Of a stretch of DNA of 64,000 nucleotides, positions 8,049 to 16,497 are shown piece by piece (within the stretch, counting starts at the first letter, position 1; the number at the start of each line of letters is the position of its first letter). The DNA comes from Bacteroidales bacterium (GTDB lineage Bacteria > Bacteroidota > Bacteroidia > Bacteroidales > UBA3824). Both the position numbers and the translations under genes were made by a program. The notes under the pieces are model-generated. The model was not told the DNA's origin. It saw only the letters and a program-made list of their open reading frames with translations, and searched no databases. The DNA lies in NCBI GenBank assembly GCA_016293845.1, contig JAEDDH010000019.1, positions 10,812 to 74,811 of the forward strand, in the 5' to 3' direction.

Positions 8049-9635
8049 TTAATTGTTTAGTTTGCGCAAGTCGTGGGTGAGTTTTGCGGCGCAGAAATTA
8101 GGTCCGCACATAGTGCAGTATTCGCCGTCGGTATGTCCTGCCTCTTGAAAAAATTTGAGAGCCATTTCGGGGTCGAGCGAAAGGTGAAACTGATCGCGCC
8201 AACGGAATTCAAATCGTGCCTTCGAGAGGGCGTTGTCGCGGATAATTGCTCCGGGATGACCTTTGGCAATGTCGGCGGCGTGGGCTGCAATTTTGTAGGC
8301 AATTACTCCGGCACGCACGTCGTCGCGGTTGGGTAGGGCAAGGTGTTCCTTTGGGGTAACGTAGCAGAGCATAGCAGTGCCAAGCCATCCAATCTGAGCC
8401 GCACCAATGGCACTTGTAATGTGGTCGTAGGCGGGTGCAATGTCGGTTACCACAGGGCCAAGTGTATAGAATGGCGCACCGTGGCATTTTTCGATTTGGC
8501 GTTCCATATTTTCGCGGATTTTGTGCAACGGCACGTGTCCCGGACCTTCGATAAAAGTCTGCACATCTTTTGCCCAAGCGTGTTCCACGAGTTCGCCCAT
8601 AGTGTCAAGTTCGGCAAACTGAGCTGCATCGTTGGCATCGTTGATACATCCTGGGCGCAGACCATCGCCAAGCGAAAGTGCAGTGTCGTATTTAGCCACA
8701 AGGTCGCAGATGTCGTCGAAATGCTCGTAAAGGAAACTTTCGCGGTTGTGAATCAAACACCATTTGCTCATAATGCTTCCGCCACGGCTAACGATACCGC
8801 ACAAACGGTTGTCGGCAAGGTGAACATTGTGACGGCGTATTCCGGCGTGGATTGTAAAATAGTCTACACCCTGTTCGCATTGTTCGATGAGGGTCTCTTT
8901 GAAAATTTCCCACGAGAGGTCTTCCACCTTGCCCTTCACTTTTTCGAGTGCCTGATAGATTGGTACAGTGCCAATTGGAACGGGACTGTTGCGCAGAATC
9001 CATTCGCGTGTTTGGTGGATATTGTTGCCTGTGGAGAGGTCCATAAGCGTGTCGCCGCCCCATTTGCACGACCAAACGGCTTTGTCTACCTCCTCTTCGA
9101 TTGATGATGATGTGGCAGAGTTGCCAATGTTGGTGTTGATTTTTACGGCAAAACTTCGACCTATAATCATCGGTTCGCTTTCGGGGTGGTGTATGTTGGC
9201 AGGCAAAACGGCACGTCCGGCAGCAATTTCGGTGCGTACAAATTCGGGTGTGATGTGTGTTTCGATGCCGAGTTCTTTGCAGTTCATATTTTCGCGAATG
9301 GCAACGTATTCCATTTCGGGGGTAATGATGCCCGCCTTAGCGCAAGCCATTTGAGTGATACCCTGACCCGATTTGTTTCGGTTGTCGATCCACGGTTGAC
9401 GCATAGGGGATAAGCCTTTTTTGAGGTCGATTTTTATCGAAGGGTCTGAAAAAGGTCCGCTTGTGTCGTAAATATACACGGGAGGGTTTTCTTGTGTGTG
9501 CTTTTGTCCTTGGTCATCTATGGTGACGGTGGGGGTGAGGTTCACTTTTATCATACCTACCTTAACGTCGTTGTAGATATTGCCATTCATATAAAATTTT
9601 TCGCGCTTGGCGTATGCTTGGTTGTCGTGTGGCAT
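8049..9635 (-). CDS. thiC: Phosphomethylpyrimidine synthase ThiC
   Basis: ThiC converts aminoimidazole ribotide to HMP phosphate by a non-canonical radical SAM reaction. At 528 residues it is shorter than the 631-residue E. coli enzyme, mainly at the N-terminus. Hallmarks include YIYDTSGP, the GSRGG-like IVSRGGSIMSKW and EGPGHVPLHKI. The C-terminal cluster motif CxxCxxxxC (YCTMCGPNFCAAK) is also present. It lies between thiG (13-base gap) and thiH (4-base gap) in the riboswitch-controlled operon. Confidence 0.97.
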   Translation of the reverse strand: MPHDNQAYAKREKFYMNGNIYNDVKVGMIKVNLTPTVTIDDQGQKHTQENPPVYIYDTSGPFSDPSIKIDLKKGLSPMRQPWIDNRNKSGQGITQMACAKAGIITPEMEYVAIRENMNCKELGIETHITPEFVRTEIAAGRAVLPANIHHPESEPMIIGRSFAVKINTNIGNSATSSSIEEEVDKAVWSCKWGGDTLMDLSTGNNIHQTREWILRNSPVPIGTVPIYQALEKVKGKVEDLSWEIFKETLIEQCEQGVDYFTIHAGIRRHNVHLADNRLCGIVSRGGSIMSKWCLIHNRESFLYEHFDDICDLVAKYDTALSLGDGLRPGCINDANDAAQFAELDTMGELVEHAWAKDVQTFIEGPGHVPLHKIRENMERQIEKCHGAPFYTLGPVVTDIAPAYDHITSAIGAAQIGWLGTAMLCYVTPKEHLALPNRDDVRAGVIAYKIAAHAADIAKGHPGAIIRDNALSKARFEFRWRDQFHLSLDPEMALKFFQEAGHTDGEYCTMCGPNFCAAKLTHDLRKLNN

Positions 9636-9648
9636 AATGAGGTGATGG

Positions 9649-10422
9649 TTAGTTGTTTAAGAAATTAGTAAGGGGACTTGATGCTTCGGCGCAATCGCTC
9701 ACAGTGCCAAGACCAGCTTCGTAGGCTTTTCTGCCAGCTTCTACTGCCATACGGAATGCGTCTGCCATAGTCACAGGGTCGCCTGCCACTGAGATAGCGG
9801 TGTTTACCAAACAGCAGTCGGCACCCATCTCCATTGCTTCGGCGGCGTGACTCGGTGCACCTATGCCTGCATCTACCACCACGGGAACGGTGGCTTGTTC
9901 GATGATTATTTGCAGAAAATCTTTCATTCTCAGACCTTTGTTGGTGCCAATGGGTGCAGCCAACGGCATTACAGTAGCCGCTCCTGCCTCTTCGAGATGT
10001 TTGCATAGCGTAGGGTCGGCCTGACAATATGGTAGAACCACAAAACCAAGTTTCACAAGCTTTTCGGTGGCTTTGAGAGTTTCTACCGAATCGGGCAGAA
10101 GGTATCTGGGGTCGGGGTGAATTTCTAATTTTAGCCAGTTTGTGCCAAACGCCTCACGAGCCATTTGAGCTGCAAAAACAGCCTCGTCGGCATTGCGCAC
10201 GCCCGAGGTGTTGGGCAGAAGTTGGATGTTTTTAAACTGGGTGATATGTGTCAAGAGGTCGTCTTGACGGTCGTTGAGTTCGATACGTTTCATAGCCACT
10301 GTTACCATTTCGGTTTTGGATGCTTCAATAGCCTGAGCCATTAAGGTGTTGTTGCTAAATTTTCCCGTTCCGAGAAAAAGTCGCGAGCTGAACTCTCTGC
10401 CCGCTATTACTAATTTATTCAT
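9649..10422 (-). CDS. thiG: Thiazole synthase ThiG
   Basis: ThiG builds the thiazole phosphate carboxylate from deoxyxylulose phosphate, ThiS thiocarboxylate and 2-iminoacetate. The 257-residue TIM-barrel protein shows SRLFLGTGKF, LPNTSGVRNADEAV, and NWLKLEIHPD, whose Lys is expected to form the Schiff base. PVVVDAGIGAPSHAAEAMEMG and DCCLVNTAISVA near the phosphate site are also present. The start overlaps the end of thiE by four bases (ATGA-type coupling). ThiG and ThiH act as a complex, and both are encoded here. Confidence 0.97.
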   Translation of the reverse strand: MNKLVIAGREFSSRLFLGTGKFSNNTLMAQAIEASKTEMVTVAMKRIELNDRQDDLLTHITQFKNIQLLPNTSGVRNADEAVFAAQMAREAFGTNWLKLEIHPDPRYLLPDSVETLKATEKLVKLGFVVLPYCQADPTLCKHLEEAGAATVMPLAAPIGTNKGLRMKDFLQIIIEQATVPVVVDAGIGAPSHAAEAMEMGADCCLVNTAISVAGDPVTMADAFRMAVEAGRKAYEAGLGTVSDCAEASSPLTNFLNN

Positions 10423-11033
10423 AATGTGTTTAATATTTGTTTCATTTTTTGAATTGGATCTTCGGCTCTGAGCACCACGCCGCTTAAAGCCACACCGCTG
10501 ATACCTGTTTGCATTATGTCGGGAATGTCGTCTTGCTCAATGCCGCCTATCGCCACAATGGGTATGTGGATATTGTGCTGACGCATTTGCGATACGATGT
10601 TTCTGTAACCTTCGAGACCAAGAATAGGAGCAAGGTTCTTTTTGGTGGTGGTAAACCTGAACGGTCCGCAGCCTATATAGTTTGCCGAAGCTTTGTAGTG
10701 CGCCATCACATCGTCGAAAGTGTTGGCAGTGCCGCCAATAATAAAATCGTTGCCAAGAATCTTGCGAGCCTCGGCTATGGGCATATCGTTTTTGCCAAGA
10801 TGCACACCGTCGGCTTTGATCTGTTTTACCATCTCCACACGGTCGTCGATGATAAAAGTGGCAGAATAATGTTTGCAAAGTTTTTGCGCTTCGATAGCAA
10901 TGGGCAGCACCTCGCTGTCTGTCATATCTTTTACGCGCAGCTGAATCCATCGACATCCGCCTTCGAGAGCGAGTTTTATGGAGTCGAGGTAGTTAAACCT
11001 TTGGTTGAAATGCGATATAAACTGTACTATCAT
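10419..11033 (-). CDS. thiE: Thiamine phosphate synthase ThiE
   Basis: ThiE joins HMP-PP and thiazole phosphate to give thiamine monophosphate. The 204-residue protein has all family motifs: WIQLRVKDM, FIIDDRVEM, GVHLGKNDMPIAEARKILG, GGTANT and the phosphate-binding YIGCGPFRFTTTKKN. It is the canonical synthase of the two ThiE/TenI proteins in this operon. It starts three bases after thiS and overlaps thiG by four. Confidence 0.96.
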   Translation of the reverse strand: MIVQFISHFNQRFNYLDSIKLALEGGCRWIQLRVKDMTDSEVLPIAIEAQKLCKHYSATFIIDDRVEMVKQIKADGVHLGKNDMPIAEARKILGNDFIIGGTANTFDDVMAHYKASANYIGCGPFRFTTTKKNLAPILGLEGYRNIVSQMRQHNIHIPIVAIGGIEQDDIPDIMQTGISGVALSGVVLRAEDPIQKMKQILNTL

Positions 11034-11036
11034 TTT

Positions 11037-11234
11037 TCAACCTCCACAAGCCGCTTGTATTATTAGAATGTCGTCGCCATTTTTGATTTGGTACGTTGCC
11101 CAATTGTCTTTGGGAATCATTTCGTTGTTGACAGCCACAGCCACACCTTGAGGAGGTAGCGAAAGTTCGCTAACAAGCTCTTGAAGCGATGAGGCGTTGG
11201 TGCCCTTTGTTTGATTGTTAATTTTAACTTCCAT
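11037..11234 (-). CDS. thiS: Sulfur carrier protein ThiS
   Basis: ThiS is a ubiquitin-like carrier whose C-terminal glycine is adenylated and turned into a thiocarboxylate that donates sulfur to the thiazole ring. I placed the start at the ATG at 11234 (MEVKINNQTK), giving 65 residues; an upstream in-frame extension would run into the leader terminator. The C-terminus ends in the required Gly-Gly (QAACGG). It is the first gene of the operon, with its ATG 18 bases after the U-tract of the riboswitch terminator. The ThiF adenylyltransferase it needs is not encoded in this window. Confidence 0.95.
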   Translation of the reverse strand: MEVKINNQTKGTNASSLQELVSELSLPPQGVAVAVNNEMIPKDNWATYQIKNGDDILIIQAACGG

Positions 11235-11251
11235 TTTAGTAAGGTTTATAT

Positions 11252-11290
11252 AAAACAAAACAGACCCCGGATATAAAAATCCGAGGTCTG
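11252..11290 (-). terminator. Riboswitch-controlled intrinsic terminator before thiS
   Basis: On the minus strand CAGACCTCGGA (11290-11280) and TCCGGGGTCTG (11271-11261) form an 11-bp stem with one G-U pair and an 8-nt loop, followed by a U-rich run (TTTTGTTTTA, 11260-11251). It sits between the TPP aptamer and the thiS ATG, so it is the likely OFF-state expression platform. Confidence 0.85.
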
Positions 11291-11317
11291 CTGTTATACG
11301 TTTTTACCGCTTTGTTA

Positions 11318-11398
11318 CATTCCCTTCGTCGGCATTACCCGCATCAGGTTATATGGGTATCATCTCAGCCGCATCCTTTGAGCGCAGCACCCCGTGTG
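11318..11398 (-). ncRNA. TPP riboswitch (THI element)
   Basis: The minus strand carries the conserved TPP aptamer blocks in order: GGGGTGC, then GGCTGAGATGATACCC, then ACCTGATGCGGGTAATGCCG, then CGAAGGGA. The spacing and sequence match the thi-box family, which binds thiamine pyrophosphate. It lies about 80-160 bases upstream of thiS and directly upstream of a terminator hairpin. High TPP should therefore stop transcription of the whole thiS-to-thiD operon. Confidence 0.96.
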
Positions 11399-11411
11399 TT
11401 TATTCCGAGTG

Positions 11412-11444
11412 CAAATATAGTGGGAATTTTTTATGATTTGCAAA
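11412..11444 (-). promoter_or_regulatory. Promoter of the thiamine operon
   Basis: On the minus strand TTTG (11444-11441) and TATATTTG (11419-11412) are 21 bases apart. Transcription would start just upstream of the TPP aptamer. Confidence 0.75.
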
Positions 11445-11475
11445 TATTAAAAGAAGAAATAATCAATTTTTTTCG

Positions 11476-12318
11476 CTAAGAACATTCCGCAAATATCCCC
11501 TCAGGTAATTCTTTATACAATCCGTTTTCGTAGGCTTTTTTATAGAGGAATTCAATAGCCTGACGGCCTTCTGTGCCGAGCGATACTGAAAAGTTGTTTA
11601 CATAAAGGGCAATGTGGCTACGCATTACGGTGTCGTCCATTTCGCGGGCATTGTCGCGGATGTAGGGCATTGGCGATTCGGGATTATTTAACGAGTATTG
11701 CACACTGCGGCGAATAATGCGGTCTACTGGGGTGATAATATCCTGAGGCAATGAGCGTTTGGCTATTATAGAGCCGAGCGGGATGGGCATTCCGAACTTC
11801 TGTTCCCAAAGTTCGCCCATATCAGCTATTTTTACCAAACCCTTGCTCTGGTATGTAAAACGGCCTTCGTGAATAAGCAATCCTGCATCGTAGTGCCCGT
11901 TGATAACCTCGCCTTCAATTTTGGAGAATAGGAGAGGGGTCTTATCTTTGACGTTAGGGAAAAACGTGGTAAACAGCAAGTTAGCCGTAGTGTTAACGCC
12001 CGGGATGAGGATTCTTTTTGAATCCATTTCGGATAATGGAAACGCCTCTTTTGCCACAAGAAGCGGACCATTGTTTCTGCCGAGAGCCGAACCAGAATCG
12101 AGTATCACATAATTTTTCCAAATGTCTATACCGTAGGCGTTTGACGAAATTTTGGTGACATCGGGCGGATTGGCTGATACGGCGTTTTTGTTGAGCACGT
12201 CGATGTCGGCAAGCGAAATATCAAAATCGATGCCCTCTGTGTCGATTTTGCCGTTGGCGAGGGCATCGAAAATGAATGTGTCGTTGGGACAAGTGGAGTA
12301 TGCTAATGTAAGTTTCAT
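11476..12318 (-). CDS. mqnD: 1,4-dihydroxy-6-naphthoate synthase MqnD (menaquinone, futalosine route)
   Basis: MqnD converts cyclic dehypoxanthinylfutalosine to 1,4-dihydroxy-6-naphthoate in the futalosine route to menaquinone. The 280-residue protein has a periplasmic-binding-protein-like fold with the family motifs YSTCPNDTFIFDAL near the N-terminus, LGRNNGPLLV, PGVNTTANLL and DAGLLIHEGRFTY. Its ATG shares one base with the stop of the flavodiiron gene (TAATG), so translation is likely coupled. No other mqn gene is in the window. The thiamine promoter starts within about 30 bases of its stop, and I see no terminator between. Confidence 0.93.
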   Translation of the reverse strand: MKLTLAYSTCPNDTFIFDALANGKIDTEGIDFDISLADIDVLNKNAVSANPPDVTKISSNAYGIDIWKNYVILDSGSALGRNNGPLLVAKEAFPLSEMDSKRILIPGVNTTANLLFTTFFPNVKDKTPLLFSKIEGEVINGHYDAGLLIHEGRFTYQSKGLVKIADMGELWEQKFGMPIPLGSIIAKRSLPQDIITPVDRIIRRSVQYSLNNPESPMPYIRDNAREMDDTVMRSHIALYVNNFSVSLGTEGRQAIEFLYKKAYENGLYKELPEGIFAECS

Positions 12319-13499
12319 TAGTTTTTGTATTTTTCTGCTATTTTTTCGGCTAAGGCTTCAAATTTGGGCAGGTCGTCGCGGTGCATACGTCCCTTTATGG
12401 TGATGGTTTCGGGCATAAGTTCGATGTTTTTCATCGGCTCGATAAGTTTTGTCATAGTGCGTATTGCGGTGGGTCCCCACGAACCGTTTTCAATCATACA
12501 GATACGGCGTTTTTGGAAGTTTTTGTGTGCAAGACGGTTGAGAAAATCCTCCATAGGCGGAAAAACTCCTGCGTCGTACGATGCTGCTGCAAGCACGGTG
12601 GTGTCCATACGGAATGCGTCTTCGATAGCCTCTTCCATATCGTCGCGGCTGAGGTCGGCGGTGGCAACTTTGGGGCAGCCTTTTTGTTTTAGCAGTTCGG
12701 CAAAATGCTCTGCGGCGGCTTTTGTGCCTCCGTGTATCGATGCGTAAGCCACTAATACTCCGGGAGTTTCAACTCCGTAGGTGCTCCATGTGTTGTATAA
12801 ACCTACATAGTAGTCGATATTTTGGTTCAATACCGGACCGTGGAGCGGACAGATGGTTTTGATAGTGAGGTTGGCGGCTTTTTTCAAAAGGTTTTGTACC
12901 TGAACGCCGTATTTGCCGCAGATATTGAAATAGTAGCGGCGAGCCTCGCAAGCCCAATCGTCGGTTTCGTTTTTGATAGCGCCAAATTTGCCAAAAGCGT
13001 CGGCGGCAAAGAGAGTGCCGTCGGAAGCATCGAACGAGAGTATTACCTCAGGCCAGTGAACCATCGGTGCGGCTATGAAAGTGAGGCTGCGTGTGCCGAG
13101 GCTGAGAGTGTCGCCCTCTTTTACCTCCATTTTATTGTTGAAGGTAATATCCTCGAAATAAAGCGGCAGCATATTCAGAGCCTTGCCCGAAGCCACAAGC
13201 GTGGTGTCGGGATATTTTTCAAAGAATTTTGCAATGCTTCCCGAATGGTCGGGTTCCATGTGGTGCACTACTAAGTAGTCGGGCTGTTTGCCATTGAGTA
13301 TTTTGGCAATGTTGTTGAGCCATTCATCGGCTTTGCGTGCGTCCACGGTGTCGAGAATGGCTGTTTTTTCGTCGGTGATTACATACGAGTTGTACGACAT
13401 TCCTTCGGGTACGTCGTATTGGCTTTCAAACAGGTCGATGTCTAAATCGTCGACACCTGCGTATATTACGCCTTTTGGCAGAAGTTCTTGCTGGTTCAT
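12318..13499 (-). CDS. Flavodiiron protein (FprA family, O2/NO reductase)
   Basis: Flavodiiron proteins reduce O2 to water or NO to N2O in the cytoplasm and protect anaerobes. The ATG at 13499 gives 393 residues starting MNQQELLPKG; an upstream in-frame extension is unlikely. The N-terminal metallo-beta-lactamase domain keeps all di-iron ligands: His80-x-Glu82-x-Asp84-His85 (HHMEPDH), His148, Asp167 and His220. The C-terminal flavodoxin domain follows (VAYASIHGGTKAAAEH near 250). No rubredoxin domain is attached. It shares an operon with mqnD, a redox-related pairing. Confidence 0.94.
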   Translation of the reverse strand: MNQQELLPKGVIYAGVDDLDIDLFESQYDVPEGMSYNSYVITDEKTAILDTVDARKADEWLNNIAKILNGKQPDYLVVHHMEPDHSGSIAKFFEKYPDTTLVASGKALNMLPLYFEDITFNNKMEVKEGDTLSLGTRSLTFIAAPMVHWPEVILSFDASDGTLFAADAFGKFGAIKNETDDWACEARRYYFNICGKYGVQVQNLLKKAANLTIKTICPLHGPVLNQNIDYYVGLYNTWSTYGVETPGVLVAYASIHGGTKAAAEHFAELLKQKGCPKVATADLSRDDMEEAIEDAFRMDTTVLAAASYDAGVFPPMEDFLNRLAHKNFQKRRICMIENGSWGPTAIRTMTKLIEPMKNIELMPETITIKGRMHRDDLPKFEALAEKIAEKYKN

Positions 13500-13532
13500 T
13501 TTTTTATGATTTATGATATAAAATTTGTAGCG

Positions 13533-13540
13533 CAAATATA
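13533..13540 (-). promoter_or_regulatory. Possible -7 element for the flavodiiron/mqnD operon
   Basis: TATATTTG on the minus strand lies 34 bases upstream of the flavodiiron ATG. No TTTG is found at the usual distance upstream, and the space is shared with the terminator of the neighbouring operon, so this is only a partial match. Confidence 0.4.
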
Positions 13541-13550
13541 ATAAAAAAAC

Positions 13551-13600
13551 AAAAACCGCATGTCCATAACGAACAATTCAAAGTGGACAATACGGTTTTT
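13551..13600 (-). terminator. Terminator of the srf-like operon
   Basis: On the minus strand AAAAACCG (13600-13593) with TGTCCA, and TGGACA with CGGTTTTT, form an interrupted long hairpin with a stem tip near 13566-13586, followed by GTTTTTTTA. It lies 20 bases after the last gene of the cassette. The A-rich left arm would also allow termination on the other strand. Confidence 0.7.
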
Positions 13601-13621
13601 ATAAAAAAGAGGTGATTGTTT

Positions 13622-16462
13622 CTAATTTTTCAATCTTTCAAGTATTACACCGAGTTTGGCGTCGGCTTCGGCTTTGGCGGCGTCTTTGACGTTTTCTTCA
13701 AAGTAGACGTTGGCTTCAAAACTGCTCTTCAAGCCGGTAGCCCATTCTGAGAAGAATTTTTCGCCTGGGAACTCTATTTCGAGTTTCAAGTTCTTTTTGG
13801 CTGGCGATTTTACCGGTGGATGTGTGAATACAGGAAGCGTGTCGGTGGGTTTTACTTTCGGACGCTCGGCTTGCGGCACATAATCCCAACCAAGTGAGTT
13901 GACAAACTTGTTGATTATCACGGCAGAAATACGTGCCACAATGTCAACGTTAGAGGTCAACTGGAAGTTGATAACGTGCTCGCGAACTGCGTCGGCGATA
14001 ATCTTTTTGAGGTTGACACGGTTTTTGTTTTTGTTCAACTCGTTGATTATCAGGTCGGCGGTCTTTTTGTTCATACCGAGTTGCATCAGCACATTGTCGC
14101 CCTTGATTTCTTCGATGTATTCGAGCCAACGGCTTATGAGGTTTTCGGCAAAGATGTATGCGCGGTCTTTGATTTCGCCTTCTTCTTTGTCTTTCTTCTC
14201 TTCGATAAGGGTTTCGATGTTGATGCCAGTTTCGTCGAGAATCTTTTTCAACTCGTTGTTGTCGTCGATGCCAAAGTATTCTTTCAACTTAGTGAGAATG
14301 CTCTGTGCGCCTTCGCCCGGCTCGATGGTGATGAATTGTCCAAGCATTTCGAGCATATCAATGTCGAGGGTCTTGGTGGCAGGTTTGGCAACGGGAGCTA
14401 CGGGAGCATCGGCTTCTATCTGCTTGTTCATCATAAGGTCGAAGTAGATTTTCCACGAAAGGTCGTCGGTGATTGTGAGGCGGTCGAGGAAATTACCAAA
14501 GGTGTTTTTATCTTTCTGCATTTTCATTAACGACATAAACGCCTGAGTGGCAGAAAGTTTCGCCTTCTTCAACTTTTCGTCGATATTGCCGCCTTGGTAG
14601 AATGCCGACAGTTCGTCGTAGAGGTCGGTTTTGAGGTCGTCGATACCGGCTTTTATTTGCTCGCGCTTGATAATGGGGTTACAAGTGGGAGTCATATACT
14701 TGATAATGTAGTCGATACCGCTCTTGTTGGGCTGGGTGAACTCGTCCCAACATTCCAAGGGGTTGTGCACGTGTGCGATAACGTCCTTATGGTTTACCCA
14801 CGAGTTTTTCATATCCACAAACTTCTGCACGTATTCGGGACGGAGAGTGTTCTCTTTGCCGTCGGTGTCGATGCCCTCGAAGAACGATTTGCTCCATTTG
14901 GGGTCGCGCAAGGGGAATACGTTTTTGAAAGGTCCGTTGTTGTCCCAATTCTGAATCCAGAGGTCGCCCACGGATATGCCCATCTGGTCGGCAAAGTTGG
15001 CGCCGATACGGGCAGTCCATTTTGCATTGTGAGGACCAAGTTCGCCGGGACGCTCGGTTGCTGGGTTGCCCGCAAGTTCGATGTTAAACTTAGTGAATAC
15101 TACCAACAGCGGGATAAGTTTCTCAATATCATTCTGTTGTACAAGTAATGCGAGTTTGCGTTCACGCTCGGCACGTTTTTCGGGACTTCCGCCGTGAGTG
15201 TTGCGAATCCATTCGTAAAGGAATTTTGGAAGGTCGGCAACCTCGGGCTGTTTGTCGTCCATACAGAATAATAAGGTACTGATTTCGTAGTTGAAGTTGT
15301 AACGATTGAAGAGGAATGCAATCTTACCACGCAGGAAGACAAGGAGTTTGTCGTTGTTGTCTTTTTCTTCGAACGTTACTTCTGGAATCTGCTGACGCGA
15401 ACGTGCACCCGGGAAGTCCAACACGTCGGCTTCTTTTAAGAATGTGCGTTTGGGGTTGGATGCGGTGTTGTCGGCAAGAGGCAGCACAACTTCGGCGGTA
15501 AGTGCCGAAAGGATACTGCGGTCGAGAGTGGCAAGGAGAGTGCCTCCGTCGTAACAGTTTACAGGTGGTTTCTTGGTGTCTTTGTAAAGTTCGCGGAGTC
15601 GTTCAACGTCTAAGATGGTGTCTTGCTGCGGAGTAAGAGCGGCAAGTTCGGTGCGGATTGAGGTAAGGAAGTTCAACTGACGCAAACCTTCGCTGAGTTT
15701 CTTAAACAATTCGGTAAAGAACGGCTGTTTGCCCCAAATTATCTCAAACACCTTGTAACGCTGTGCCGAATCTATGTAAGGTACGATAGATGCGATGTCG
15801 TCCCAGAAGTTGATGTTGTTGAGGTCTTTGATGATAAAGTGGTCGCGGAAGTTGTTGTTGCAATACTCTTTAACATCGTAAACCTCGTCTTCGGTAAAGC
15901 CCGGGCAAGGCGAGTTCTGTTTGATGGCGGCAAGGTTTTGGATTTCTTTCTGCACCTCGTCGCGGTTGACAGAATATGTATAATGCGTAATATCAGAGAG
16001 ATAGCCGTTTGAAATAATTTTTACCAAATCGGCTTGGCTAAACAAACGGAGCAAGTAAGGTTTGAAACCCGCTTGCCAAGTGTTGTCGGTGGTGAATCGC
16101 GAAACCAAACCTGTGGCCTCTTTGCCGCCTCCCGGGGGGTTGATGTTGGCAATAAAGTCAACTTCCTCGCCGGTGTCGGGCACTTTTACAAATAGCGAAA
16201 GAGCCTCGGGTGTTTTGGCAAGGTTTGACACAAGGTAAGATTTGCCCACCTGACTTTGACCGAAAATAGCCACAGAGGGGCGTTTCGGAAGGGCGTTTTC
16301 GTAACGTTTAGCGTCGCGGCGGAGTTTTTTAAGATTGTATATGGTAACAGCCTGTTTGTCTTTCTCGACATTGGTCTGCACCCATTTCATACTGTCCTCT
16401 ATCACCTGTTTTACCATAGTGCATTGCTGGATCAGTTTGCTTGTTTCCGGATTTTCTGACAT
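13622..16462 (-). CDS. SrfC-like putative virulence factor, large P-loop GTPase
   Basis: This 946-residue protein resembles the SrfC / bacterial virulence-factor family, a poorly characterised group of large dynamin-like P-loop proteins. The N-terminus is helical, then P-loop GQSQVGKS is at 68-75. The SrfC-type block INPPGGGKEATGLVSRFTT is at about 107-125. A G3-like DFPG is at 349-352 and a G4-like TKFN at 457-460. The C-terminal half is long, charged and helical, with a proline-rich stretch near 860-880. There is no signal peptide, so it is cytosolic. It is the last of four co-directional genes, 35 bases after the coiled-coil gene. Function is unknown; the family was first noted as SsrB-regulated in Salmonella. 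Confidence 0.78.
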   Translation of the reverse strand: MSENPETSKLIQQCTMVKQVIEDSMKWVQTNVEKDKQAVTIYNLKKLRRDAKRYENALPKRPSVAIFGQSQVGKSYLVSNLAKTPEALSLFVKVPDTGEEVDFIANINPPGGGKEATGLVSRFTTDNTWQAGFKPYLLRLFSQADLVKIISNGYLSDITHYTYSVNRDEVQKEIQNLAAIKQNSPCPGFTEDEVYDVKEYCNNNFRDHFIIKDLNNINFWDDIASIVPYIDSAQRYKVFEIIWGKQPFFTELFKKLSEGLRQLNFLTSIRTELAALTPQQDTILDVERLRELYKDTKKPPVNCYDGGTLLATLDRSILSALTAEVVLPLADNTASNPKRTFLKEADVLDFPGARSRQQIPEVTFEEKDNNDKLLVFLRGKIAFLFNRYNFNYEISTLLFCMDDKQPEVADLPKFLYEWIRNTHGGSPEKRAERERKLALLVQQNDIEKLIPLLVVFTKFNIELAGNPATERPGELGPHNAKWTARIGANFADQMGISVGDLWIQNWDNNGPFKNVFPLRDPKWSKSFFEGIDTDGKENTLRPEYVQKFVDMKNSWVNHKDVIAHVHNPLECWDEFTQPNKSGIDYIIKYMTPTCNPIIKREQIKAGIDDLKTDLYDELSAFYQGGNIDEKLKKAKLSATQAFMSLMKMQKDKNTFGNFLDRLTITDDLSWKIYFDLMMNKQIEADAPVAPVAKPATKTLDIDMLEMLGQFITIEPGEGAQSILTKLKEYFGIDDNNELKKILDETGINIETLIEEKKDKEEGEIKDRAYIFAENLISRWLEYIEEIKGDNVLMQLGMNKKTADLIINELNKNKNRVNLKKIIADAVREHVINFQLTSNVDIVARISAVIINKFVNSLGWDYVPQAERPKVKPTDTLPVFTHPPVKSPAKKNLKLEIEFPGEKFFSEWATGLKSSFEANVYFEENVKDAAKAEADAKLGVILERLKN

Positions 16463-16497
16463 ATTTAATGTTTTTTTCGGTTTCTAACTAATTTTAA

